64,000 nt of DNA from Methanolinea sp. (GTDB taxonomy: Archaea > Halobacteriota > Methanomicrobia > Methanomicrobiales > Methanospirillaceae). Positions 34,291 to 42,901 of this stretch are shown one piece after another. Position 1 is the first letter of the stretch. Every line of letters begins with the position of its first letter. The notes below the pieces were generated by a model. It was given only the letters and a program-made list of their open reading frames with translations, was not told the DNA's origin and did not search any database. The stretch covers positions 124,001 through 188,000 of the forward strand of contig JADFDO010000003.1 in the NCBI GenBank assembly GCA_018262855.1. Reading direction: 5' to 3'. The position numbers and the translations under genes were made by a program.

Positions 34291-34755
34291 CTATTGCTCT
34301 TTATCATCCTTAACTGGAGGCTGGTTGATCATCCTCCAGTATAGTCCCATCTCCCGGATTACGTTTGCAAATTCGTCAAACTGGACAGGTTTCACGATAT
34401 AACTGTTGACACCCAGATCATAGCTATCCACGATATCACGTTCTTCGCGAGATGAGGTCAGCACGACAACAGGGATATTTTTGGTCTGCTGGTCGTTTTT
34501 CAGGCGCCTGAGGACTTCGATCCCATCTACCTTCGGAAGCTTGAGATCGAGGAGTATGACGCGGGGCTGGCCCCTGATATCCCTGCCCCGGTAAGGACCG
34601 GTTCCAAAGACAAAATCCAGGGCCTCCTCTCCGTTCCAGGCAACGTGAACCTTGTCAGAGAGGTTGCACCACTGGAAGACGTGGAGGATAAGCTCTACAT
34701 CATTTGGATTATCTTCGACAAGAAGGATCTCAGCTGGTTTTCCCAGGTGCTCCAT
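34291..34755 (-). CDS. single-domain response regulator (Rcp1-like receiver)
   Basis: A 154-residue stand-alone receiver domain. The acidic pair is Glu14/Asp15 in LLVEDNPNDVELI, the phosphoacceptor Asp70 lies in VILLDLKLPKVDG, the switch Ser/Thr in VVLTSSREERD, and the Lys in YIVKPVQF. The FxWCNLSDKV insert and overall form are those of Rcp1-type regulators, which are phosphorylated by PAS-rich histidine kinases. No output domain is present. It is divergent from the HTH/PAS protein, with about 190 bp between them. Confidence 0.9.
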   Translation of the reverse strand: MEHLGKPAEILLVEDNPNDVELILHVFQWCNLSDKVHVAWNGEEALDFVFGTGPYRGRDIRGQPRVILLDLKLPKVDGIEVLRRLKNDQQTKNIPVVVLTSSREERDIVDSYDLGVNSYIVKPVQFDEFANVIREMGLYWRMINQPPVKDDKEQ

Positions 34756-34907
34756 TGATCATCACTACTTCACAGGGGTAGAAAAAGGTTATGGATATGA
34801 ACGCGTTACCCATGATGCGGCTATGGATGCAAGAAATCGAGAAAAAAGACCTGAATATGAATAGAATATAAGAAAAAGGGTAATTCTTTGAAATTGCATT
34901 GATTGGC

Positions 34908-34917
34908 AAATATTTAT
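34908..34917 (+). promoter_or_regulatory. TATA box of the HTH-PAS gene
   Basis: AAATATTTAT is centred about 34 bp upstream of the ATG at 34947, which supports that start over the upstream ATG at 34899. Confidence 0.45.
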
Positions 34918-34946
34918 GGTGGGGTGGATTTGAACACATCACTGTT

Positions 34947-37472
34947 ATGATCCTTGATCAGGAAAAGATCACAAGGATAAAAAAATTGTTAAAGAGCCGG
35001 CCTAAAGGGCTGACCATTTCCGATATCTCCCAGATTCTCAAGCTCAACAGGAATTCAGTTGCGAAATACCTGGAAATACTCCTCATCACCGGACAGGTTG
35101 AGATGCGGCTTTATGGGAATGCCAAGGTCTATTACCTTTCCCAGCGGGTCCCCATCTCCTCCATGCTGAAATTTGCCACCGAGTTGATCCTGATACTTGA
35201 CACTGAGCAAAAGATCATCGATGTGAATGATAATTTCCTCTCGTTCTTCGGCCTTCAGAAAGAGAATCTTATTGGTAGTGACATCCGGGCAGAAAATATC
35301 CCGGGACTTGGAAAGATACCCTTTGATGCTCTTTCAGAAGAACCCGGGATGGTGGATGAGGGTAACATAGAGATCAGTGTTGCACGCAATGACAAGGAAT
35401 ACTGCCTTTCCCTGAAGATTGTTCCTACCGTCTTTGATGACGGGAGCAAAGGATCCACCCTGATCTTCGAGGATGTAACCCAGTCACGTGAATATGAGCA
35501 GAAACTGAAGATAAACGAGGCCAGGTACAGGGCTATCGTTGAGGATCAGACGGAGTTCATCTGCCGTTATAATAAGGATTTCATCATCACGTTTGTGAAC
35601 GAGGCAATATGCCAGTATTTCGGTAGATCAAATGAAGAGATCCTTGGCTCAAATTTCCTGTCTAATATTCATGAACGCGACCGTGAGTTTGTGAAGAATA
35701 ACATCCTCTCACTGAACCGGGAATGCCCGGTCCTCACCCTTGAAGAAAGGGTGATTGACCTGGAGGGGAGAACCCGGTGGCAACAGTGGACCAACCGGGC
35801 AATCTTTGATCAATCCCAAAATATCATTGAATATCAGGGTGTGGGACGCGACATTACCGAACGAAAGGAAGCTGAAGAGAACCTTCTGATTATGAATATG
35901 GCGATAGCGTCCTCCATCAACGGCATAGGTCTTGCCGATCTCGATGGGAGGATAACCTACGCGAATACTGCGTTCCTGAAAATATTCGGGGTAGCCTCGC
36001 TCGAAGAGATCCTTCACAAACCTATCGAATCGCTCGGCAATCCCAAAAATCCTGGTCCCGGGGTCAAGGACGTCTTACGGGGGCTCAGAGAAAAAGGATT
36101 ATGGAAGGGTGAAATCCTCGTGATAAGAAATGATGGGACGCAGGTTCACACCCACCATACCGCGAACATGATCAGGGACAACAAAGGGGCACCTATTGCG
36201 ATGATGTCCTCTTTTATTGACATCACTGAAAAAATGGAGGCTGAAAGAGAGATCCAGATAAAAAACACCGCAATTGAATCTGCAATGAACGGGATAGTCA
36301 TTTTCGATCCCAATCAAAAGTTAATTTATGCAAATCAGGAATTTCTCAAGATTTTTGGGGTACTTTCTCTTGATGACATGCTGAAACACCACATGGAAAA
36401 ATTTTCAAAAATCATTCAAAATATCTCGCCACCTTTTTTTGAGATTACGAAAGCACTCAATATCCAGGGAAAATTCAGCGGAGAACTCAAAGTAAAAATG
36501 CCCGATGAGGCTACAAGATTTTTCCAGGTCTCTGCAACAAGAGTGTGGGACAAAAAGGGAGAGCACCTCTGTAGTGTCGGCATATTCATGGACATCACCG
36601 ACCAGAAAGTCATCGAAAAGGCCCTTAAGACAACGTATGAAAAACTGCAGGATGCGATCGAGTTCATGCCCGATCCCACCTTCATCATAAACCGCGACAG
36701 GAAGGTGATCGCATGGAACAGGGCACTGGAGAGGATATCAGGCGTCAAAAGGAACGATGTACTCGGTACGAACACCTACTCACATGCCTTCGGTTTCCTT
36801 CAGGGAAAGAGGCCCATCCTTGTTGACATCATCGACCTGCCTGCGCACGAACTGGCAAAATCGTACCCTGCAGTCCGGAGGTTCGGCGACAGCATTTTTG
36901 TGGAGACACTCATCCCCGGAAGGCCTGATGAGAAAGGAATCTACCTGTGGGGCAAAGCCACACCACTCTTTGACAGCGAAGGACGCACAATAGGGGCCAT
37001 CGAGTCCTTCAGAGACATGTCTGAATGGAAAAAAGCGAAAGAATCGATGCAACCGACCAGGAATGCGACGGGAATAACTCCTGACCATGTCGCTTTTTCG
37101 TCAATGGGATTCTCCAATGGTTTGATCTGGCTTGATTCGGCGCTGGATCACCTCTCTGAAGGTGTGGCAATACTCGATAGTGACGCACGAATTATGAAAA
37201 TTAATCCCTCTTTTCTCTCCCTGCTTCATCGGGACAGGGAAGAGATGCACGGAAAAGATATCTTAAGTGTCTGCAACCCGGATGATAAATCCCAGGTTAT
37301 GGAGGTGCTGGACCGGACCAGAGAGAACCTGAAGAAATCGGAGATCATCAGGGTAAGACTTGGGCAGGCGACCCAGCCACTCGATGCCGAAATAACATCG
37401 CTCAAGGATGAGAAAGGGCACCATCTCGGTCACGTGATTGTCCTGGTCCAGACGATGCCCCTTCAGAGGTAG
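34947..37472 (+). CDS. HTH-domain protein with six PAS domains and no kinase
   Basis: An 841-residue cytosolic protein. Residues 1 to about 65 form a winged helix (LLKSRPKGLTISDISQILKLNRNSVAKYLEILLITGQVEMR). Six PAS-type sensor domains then follow at about 72-185, 186-315, 316-437, 438-562, 563-705 and 730-841, several ending in the usual ITERKEAEE-like linker. The protein ends in the last PAS, with no histidine-kinase (HisKA or HATPase) module and no membrane helices. It is therefore more likely a multi-input transcriptional regulator than a sensor kinase. Confidence 0.85.
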   Translation: MILDQEKITRIKKLLKSRPKGLTISDISQILKLNRNSVAKYLEILLITGQVEMRLYGNAKVYYLSQRVPISSMLKFATELILILDTEQKIIDVNDNFLSFFGLQKENLIGSDIRAENIPGLGKIPFDALSEEPGMVDEGNIEISVARNDKEYCLSLKIVPTVFDDGSKGSTLIFEDVTQSREYEQKLKINEARYRAIVEDQTEFICRYNKDFIITFVNEAICQYFGRSNEEILGSNFLSNIHERDREFVKNNILSLNRECPVLTLEERVIDLEGRTRWQQWTNRAIFDQSQNIIEYQGVGRDITERKEAEENLLIMNMAIASSINGIGLADLDGRITYANTAFLKIFGVASLEEILHKPIESLGNPKNPGPGVKDVLRGLREKGLWKGEILVIRNDGTQVHTHHTANMIRDNKGAPIAMMSSFIDITEKMEAEREIQIKNTAIESAMNGIVIFDPNQKLIYANQEFLKIFGVLSLDDMLKHHMEKFSKIIQNISPPFFEITKALNIQGKFSGELKVKMPDEATRFFQVSATRVWDKKGEHLCSVGIFMDITDQKVIEKALKTTYEKLQDAIEFMPDPTFIINRDRKVIAWNRALERISGVKRNDVLGTNTYSHAFGFLQGKRPILVDIIDLPAHELAKSYPAVRRFGDSIFVETLIPGRPDEKGIYLWGKATPLFDSEGRTIGAIESFRDMSEWKKAKESMQPTRNATGITPDHVAFSSMGFSNGLIWLDSALDHLSEGVAILDSDARIMKINPSFLSLLHRDREEMHGKDILSVCNPDDKSQVMEVLDRTRENLKKSEIIRVRLGQATQPLDAEITSLKDEKGHHLGHVIVLVQTMPLQR

Positions 37473-37954
37473 AATCCCTGGATATGGACAACCTCAAGGC
37501 TGTCTTTCGCTGCTGAATAAAGATCCAGTGGTTCTTCGTTGAGTTCGAGAAAGCGCCTTCCCCAGGGGACACTCTCAAGGATCTGGACAGCCTGCTCTGG
37601 CTCTCCCAGAATATAGAGAGCAGCAGCGAGAGCCTCAACCGACGAGAGACGCCAGGGTCTCCCGAAGTTTACTGGATTTGCGGCGACCAGGAACGGTAGC
37701 GCTCTCCTCCGTCTCCACGATCCATATGGTATGGCATCGAGGACTTCCCATGAACAGTCGAGGGCAGTAATGGAGCGGGCGATCCTGTCAGCGGGGGATA
37801 ATGCCTGCTCCGCAGTGGGATCAAGGAGGAGCGTGTTCCGGGGAATCCGTGAAAGCTTGGAGAGCACCCGGATAAGGCCCGAACGCTCAAGGCGCTTCAC
37901 GGTGCATTTCCGTGGATCGCAGCTGTTGTCCCTGAATGCGTAAAGGGGAATCAT
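37463..37954 (-). CDS. tsr3: Tsr3-like rRNA aminocarboxypropyltransferase (DUF367)
   Basis: Tsr3 adds the aminocarboxypropyl group of SAM to a hypermodified uridine of small-subunit rRNA. The 163-residue protein has DPRKCTVKRLERSGL, LLLDPTAEQALSPAD, LDCSWEVLD, LPFLVAANPVNFGRPWRLSSVEALAAALYILG, the hallmark pattern of DUF367/Tsr3. It overlaps the end of the PAS gene by 10 bp (tail to tail) and is divergent from the fusion gene at 37984. Confidence 0.87.
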   Translation of the reverse strand: MIPLYAFRDNSCDPRKCTVKRLERSGLIRVLSKLSRIPRNTLLLDPTAEQALSPADRIARSITALDCSWEVLDAIPYGSWRRRRALPFLVAANPVNFGRPWRLSSVEALAAALYILGEPEQAVQILESVPWGRRFLELNEEPLDLYSAAKDSLEVVHIQGFYL

Positions 37955-37983
37955 CTATCTCCTCTCCGTGTCTACTTTTATCA

Positions 37984-38844
37984 ATGTACGTGTTGGTGTG
38001 CCCCTGCATCCTGGATCCATCACTCAGAGCCCAGGGTATTACCAGGGAATCTGATCTTCAGGCGTTCAGGAGAGCATCAGAGCGCTGCCGCACATTCGGG
38101 CTCGAGATAGTTCCGCTTCCATGCCCGGAGACCCTCTATCTTGGGAAGGACAGGGAACCAGGAACATTCCTCGAGAGGCTTGACACGAAGGATTTCTCAT
38201 CTCTTGCAGAAAGGCTCGAAGAGGAAGTCAGGAAGATCATAGGAACTATGGGCCCCCCACTCTGCATCATTGGAGTCAACTCCTCTCCCACGTGCGGTGT
38301 TGATACGACGTATTATGGTGCTGATAACAAAGGCCCTTCGAAAAGAAAGGGGCGGGGGGTCTTCCTCAACCTATTTTCGGACATCCCTGCTCTGGATGTC
38401 ATGACATTCTCAAGATACCGGGTATACCTGGCAGCACCCCTCTTTTCATCTGCTGAGAGGCGTTTCAATGTCTGGCTCTCCGATCTGCTCCATGATCACC
38501 TTTTTGAAGTGTACCTGCCCCAGGATGCAGGTGATGATGGATGTCACAGGGGAAGGGAAGCCCAGCGGGATATTTTCGCCATGCACTGCGATGCGATGAC
38601 CCGCGTTGATACAGTGGTCGCAGTCATTGATGGTGCTGATGCCGATTCCGGCACCTCCTGGGAGATGGGGTACGCTTTCGCAAAAAACATACCAGTGATT
38701 GCGATCAGGACAGATTTCAGGCGGGCAGGAGTTCACGAGCATGTGAACCTTATGCTGGAACAATCGTCATGCGTGGTGAACACCGAGGAGGAACTGTTAA
38801 AGGCGCTGCAGTCTCCACTTCTTCTTGAACAACAGAAACAATGA
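37984..38844 (+). CDS. fusion of a DUF523/TudS-like desulfurase domain and a nucleoside 2-deoxyribosyltransferase domain
   Basis: A 286-residue two-domain protein. Residues 1 to about 135 resemble DUF523, the thiouracil desulfurase (TudS) family: VCPCILDPSLRAQG, PLPCPETLYLG and NSSPTCGVD give the three conserved cysteine regions that hold its [4Fe-4S] cluster. Residues of about 140-286 resemble nucleoside 2-deoxyribosyltransferases: YLAAPLFSSAERRFN, then VVAVIDGADADSGTSWEMGYAFAKNIPVIAIRTDFR. The pairing suggests handling of modified nucleobases (inference). The start at 37984 is the first ATG before the Cys motif; a frame-open ATG at 37936 exists. Confidence 0.78.
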   Translation: MYVLVCPCILDPSLRAQGITRESDLQAFRRASERCRTFGLEIVPLPCPETLYLGKDREPGTFLERLDTKDFSSLAERLEEEVRKIIGTMGPPLCIIGVNSSPTCGVDTTYYGADNKGPSKRKGRGVFLNLFSDIPALDVMTFSRYRVYLAAPLFSSAERRFNVWLSDLLHDHLFEVYLPQDAGDDGCHRGREAQRDIFAMHCDAMTRVDTVVAVIDGADADSGTSWEMGYAFAKNIPVIAIRTDFRRAGVHEHVNLMLEQSSCVVNTEEELLKALQSPLLLEQQKQ

Positions 38845-38865
38845 AGGTACGCAGGAAGGTGAGAA

Positions 38866-40401
38866 ATGCCAAAAAGGAAAACACAGGGATTAGAACAGGG
38901 GAACGAATCTTATAAAGAGATCTTGACGGTTCCGGATCTTGACCTGAAAAAGGAACGCCCCGCATCCCAGGGCATTCCCGGAACCTTCTCAAGGATGAAA
39001 AATGCCCTCTACAATAGCAGGTACATCCAGATCCTTCTTGTTTTGACCGTCATTGCGGCAGTTCTCAGGCTTTATGCTCTTGATCTTTCATCGCTATGGC
39101 TCGATGAGGCTCTCACCTACAGGTTCTCGCTCTCTCCATTTTCAGACTACTGGGGGCTGATCAGTGCAGGTGGAGAGGTGAGTCCTCCGCTTTTTTTCTG
39201 GCTGGAACATTTCATGCTTTACCTGGGTCATACTGAGACCACGCTCCGGCTCTTACCGGCGGTCTTCGGGATTCTCACCGTTCCGGTGATCTATTTTCTT
39301 GGCAGCGAATCGGTCGACAGGAATGCTGGTCTTCTTGCCGCCGCGCTCCTTGCGTTCTCACCTTTCCATCTGTTCTATTCGCAGGAGGCGAGAATGTATT
39401 CCCTGGTGCTCTTATTCCTGGCATGTGCCCTTTATTTCTTCTTCCGGGCATCGAAGGAGGAGGGTATTAAGTGGTGGCTGTTATTTGGTCTCTTTTCAGG
39501 ACTGGCATTCTGGACACATTTTTACTCGGGCCTGCTCATTAGTGGAGTGTACCTGTGGTATCTTGGGGTGTCATTGAAGAGAAAGGCGAAGATACCTGAT
39601 CTGAAAGGTGCGGCATATTCCCTGGCAATCCTGGTCCTCATCTGCCTCCCGCTCCTCGCAATATCATGGACAGCACTGTTTCGCATGACCTCAAGGGCAC
39701 CCACCTGGGGCAATCGTGGCATTGAAGTTCTCACCACGACATTCTCACACTTCTCGGGGTATTCAGCACCTATTGCAGTCCTTTTCGTTGCCCTTTTTCT
39801 CATCGGCATGTACATGCTCTTGAAAACCCGACGTGACACCTTTACTCTCTTCACTGTGCTTTTCGTCCTTTTTCTCATCGGCAATGTTGCACTCTCGTAT
39901 CTGATGCCGATGGCTCCCCGGTACTTCATTGGCATTCTTCCTGTTTTTTTTATCGGGATAGCATCGTCATATTTTGTCGTATCCCGTGTCAAACCAGACA
40001 GGAGGATCATACCCATATGCCTCGCCCTCATAATCCTGGTGAGTATTCCCGGCCTTATACATCATTATACGGTTGTTGAGAAGGAGGACTGGAGGTATGT
40101 GGCAGATCTTCTTGCGAAGAGCACCATGCCCGGGGATACTGTCGTCGTCATGCCGTCATATATGGCCAATCCATTCGATTTCTACTATGACAACGTGAGC
40201 GATGGGACAAGAGAGATCGGGCTCTCCCGTGAAGATGATCTTGTTTTGCTCACTTCCCAGAAGCAGAAAGAGAAGATATTTATCGCTTTCACTGACGATC
40301 TCAATGCAGCGGATCCGTCAGGGAAGGCGATCCAGTGGATGAAAGAGCATGCGCAGTTTGCGGGAAACCAGCGGGGCGTCTATGTATTCGTGGTGGTATG
40401 A
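38866..40401 (+). CDS. GT39/ArnT-type membrane glycosyltransferase, copy 1
   Basis: A 511-residue polytopic membrane protein of the dolichyl-phosphate-sugar glycosyltransferase group (GT-C fold). After a charged N-terminus it has a conserved acidic loop SSLWLDEALTYRFS, FLGSESVDRNAG, SPFHLFYSQEARMYSL, and about a dozen hydrophobic helices. The C-terminal loop contains FDFYYDNVSDGTREIG. It probably transfers a sugar from a polyprenyl-phosphate donor to an extracytoplasmic acceptor; the acceptor is unknown. It is a tandem paralogue of the next gene. Confidence 0.87.
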   Translation: MPKRKTQGLEQGNESYKEILTVPDLDLKKERPASQGIPGTFSRMKNALYNSRYIQILLVLTVIAAVLRLYALDLSSLWLDEALTYRFSLSPFSDYWGLISAGGEVSPPLFFWLEHFMLYLGHTETTLRLLPAVFGILTVPVIYFLGSESVDRNAGLLAAALLAFSPFHLFYSQEARMYSLVLLFLACALYFFFRASKEEGIKWWLLFGLFSGLAFWTHFYSGLLISGVYLWYLGVSLKRKAKIPDLKGAAYSLAILVLICLPLLAISWTALFRMTSRAPTWGNRGIEVLTTTFSHFSGYSAPIAVLFVALFLIGMYMLLKTRRDTFTLFTVLFVLFLIGNVALSYLMPMAPRYFIGILPVFFIGIASSYFVVSRVKPDRRIIPICLALIILVSIPGLIHHYTVVEKEDWRYVADLLAKSTMPGDTVVVMPSYMANPFDFYYDNVSDGTREIGLSREDDLVLLTSQKQKEKIFIAFTDDLNAADPSGKAIQWMKEHAQFAGNQRGVYVFVVV

Positions 40402-40497
40402 ATAGGGTTTTTCCAGTGCAGCTCATTCAGGATGTTCGGTATTTGAGGCACCTATTTGATTAGGATTGCACACCAGTTGAATATGTAGTGGTTAACG

Positions 40498-41997
40498 ATG
40501 GGGAAGAGGATAAAAAAACCACGAGATGAATCATCCGAACCAGAAACAACGGGAACTCATCGAGAAGTGAACGAAGAGAATAAAATCTGGCATTATATCA
40601 GGGCAATCAAGACCGATTTTGCACTCCAGATCCTTGTTGCGCTCGTAATCATTGGTTTTTTTTTACGGTTCTACCATCTCGGCTTCAATTCTCTCTGGCT
40701 TGATGAGGCATTCACCTATTATTCATCCAATGAATCCATTCTCCAGATATGGGAAACGACGAAAACCGGTGATTTTCATCCGCCTTTGTTCCATTGGATC
40801 GAGCATTTCATGCTCTATTTAGGGAATAATGAATTTATTCTTCGCTTTATTCCAGCTGTGGTAGGAACTCTCACAATCCCACTCTTTTACATCTTCGGAA
40901 AAGAAGTCATGAATAAGAATGTCGGCGTAATCAGTGCAGCACTTCTAACCTTTTCTCCTTTTCATATTTATTATTCGCAGGAAGCGTACTCCTACTCACT
41001 TGTCGTTTTCGTATTTTCACTTATTCTCATCTTTTATATGAGAGCAATATGTGATAACAAAAGAAAGGACTGGATTATTGTAGGGTTGTTATCAGCTGTT
41101 GGTTTTTGGATTCACTATTATGTGGCAATACCGATCGCAGTCCTCTTCTTGCATGCAATTCTCACAAAAATTCCTGAATTTCAAAAAGACAAGAGATCTT
41201 GGAAGAATCCCCTGCTTTCGTTGATATTATTCCTGGTGTGTATTGCGCCTCTTATACTGGTGGTTATCGAAAGGTATTTTACACTCACATCAAAACCGCC
41301 CACGTATGGTGTATTTGGCCTTGCATTAATTACAGAAACTTTTATCCGGTTTTCGGCCCTTACTCCGTTGGTCGCCGTTGTATTTGTGTTGCTGTTCGTA
41401 ATTGGGCTGTTTTCACTTTATAAAATCCGGAAATCCTACTGTCTTCTCTTTATTCTTCTGATAACGATTCCCTTGGGATTGAGTGTCGCTATTTCCTCGA
41501 TAATGACAATGAATCCCCGTTACCTGCTCTATCTTCTGGCAATTTTTTACACTGGTATTGCCAGCAGTTATTGTATGCTCCCCAGATTTCCCTTAAAAAA
41601 ATGGGTAGTTCTTCTCATTGTCATTGGAATCGCTGCAATTAATGCACCTATCCTTGCTGGATACTATCAAACACCTATTAAGGACGACTGGAGATCATAC
41701 AGCAGTATTATCGCGGAAAATACCAGAGAGGGGGACTTCATCATATTAATACCCGAATACAATAAAATGCCCTTCGGATATTACTATGACAATGTAACCG
41801 ATCACACTTCTGTATTTGGTGCGACCACTCCCGACCAAATTGAACAGATCGTTGCACAACAAGGAAATAATACTATAATTTATGTTCTTACGAACGATAT
41901 TACCGCCGCAAATCCTGAAGGGGATACAGTGAACTGGCTAAACGAGAATACTGAAGTTGTAGGGCAGTATACGAACATTTACACCTTCATATCCTGA
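40498..41997 (+). CDS. GT39/ArnT-type membrane glycosyltransferase, copy 2
   Basis: A 499-residue polytopic paralogue of the preceding protein, with NSLWLDEAFTYYSS, YIFGKEVMNKNVG, SPFHIYYSQEAYSYSL and a C-terminal YYYDNVTDHTSVFG. The match over the whole length, including the closing NDITAANPEGDTVNWL segment, shows a tandem duplication. Its DNA is visibly richer in A and T than copy 1 and most of the window, so it may be a horizontally acquired or fast-evolving copy. Confidence 0.87.
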   Translation: MGKRIKKPRDESSEPETTGTHREVNEENKIWHYIRAIKTDFALQILVALVIIGFFLRFYHLGFNSLWLDEAFTYYSSNESILQIWETTKTGDFHPPLFHWIEHFMLYLGNNEFILRFIPAVVGTLTIPLFYIFGKEVMNKNVGVISAALLTFSPFHIYYSQEAYSYSLVVFVFSLILIFYMRAICDNKRKDWIIVGLLSAVGFWIHYYVAIPIAVLFLHAILTKIPEFQKDKRSWKNPLLSLILFLVCIAPLILVVIERYFTLTSKPPTYGVFGLALITETFIRFSALTPLVAVVFVLLFVIGLFSLYKIRKSYCLLFILLITIPLGLSVAISSIMTMNPRYLLYLLAIFYTGIASSYCMLPRFPLKKWVVLLIVIGIAAINAPILAGYYQTPIKDDWRSYSSIIAENTREGDFIILIPEYNKMPFGYYYDNVTDHTSVFGATTPDQIEQIVAQQGNNTIIYVLTNDITAANPEGDTVNWLNENTEVVGQYTNIYTFIS

Positions 41998-42003
41998 TAC
42001 TCG

Positions 42004-42810
42004 TCACCTGGAGAAATGCAATCTCCAGGAATATGCAATATTACTCCTTTTTTTAAGGATCAAATTATAATTGAGTAGACTTAAAGTCTGTATCAAATAT
42101 TGCAGAATGATAAGCGGTTTGAGTTTACTCTTACCCCTATCCCTGTTCCTGAAGACAAACGGGATTTCACTCACTTTTTTCCAGTTCCCTTTCCCGAGGA
42201 TCTCAAAACACATTCGAAATCCCCGGGGCGTGAGGTCAGCACCTGTCAGAACCCTTGTGTTGATGGCAAAGAATCCGCTTCCTGAATCAGATGCTACAGG
42301 TATCAACAACCGACCCATTATTGCAGCTCCAAAGGAGAGTATTCTTCTCGAGAGAGGCCAGTTGACAGAACCGCCCCCTGGTATATATCTTGATCCGATG
42401 ACGATATCATTTCCATCGTCACGGAGTCTCTGGAGAAAAGCAGGTATCAATTCGGGAGGGTGGGAAAAATCGCAGTCTATGCACTGGACAAGCTGAGTGG
42501 GGGAGGCAAAGAATCCTTCATAAAGGGAGGGAGAAAGCCCGTGGTTTTCATACCTGACAAGAAGACTCACGTTTCTCATTGAATTCAGAAGAATTTTCAC
42601 TTCTTCTATTGTTCCATCGCAGGAGTTGTCATCAACGACGAGGATGTGGCCCCGGATTCCCGCCCGAACTAAAATATCAGCGATTGCCATGATCATCTGG
42701 CGAATGTTTTCCTTTTCGTTAAAAGTGGGAATAAGTATGGTCAGATCGAAATCCTCGCTATTATTGGGTGTCTTTGACAAATAGCCAAAAATGTCGCTCA
42801 ATATCTCCAA
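42004..42810 (-). CDS. GT2 polyprenyl-phosphate glycosyltransferase (DPM1-like)
   Basis: A 268-residue soluble or membrane-associated GT-A glycosyltransferase. It has ILIPTFNEKENI, LVVDDNSCDGT (nucleotide-sugar binding), VQCIDCDFSHPPELIP with the metal Asp pair, and VIGSRYIPGGG. Related enzymes make dolichyl-phosphate mannose or glucose, the donor that GT39 proteins use. It is convergent with the GT39 genes (6 bp apart), which fits a common pathway. Confidence 0.87.
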   Translation of the reverse strand: MEILSDIFGYLSKTPNNSEDFDLTILIPTFNEKENIRQMIMAIADILVRAGIRGHILVVDDNSCDGTIEEVKILLNSMRNVSLLVRYENHGLSPSLYEGFFASPTQLVQCIDCDFSHPPELIPAFLQRLRDDGNDIVIGSRYIPGGGSVNWPLSRRILSFGAAIMGRLLIPVASDSGSGFFAINTRVLTGADLTPRGFRMCFEILGKGNWKKVSEIPFVFRNRDRGKSKLKPLIILQYLIQTLSLLNYNLILKKRSNIAYSWRLHFSR

Positions 42811-42901
42811 TCCTCGCCGCCGTTTCAGTATCTATTGGATCAGCACCCAAGACTATAATAAATTTGGAATTCTGCTGGGCTTATTAGGGAGTGTAATTCC
42901 A

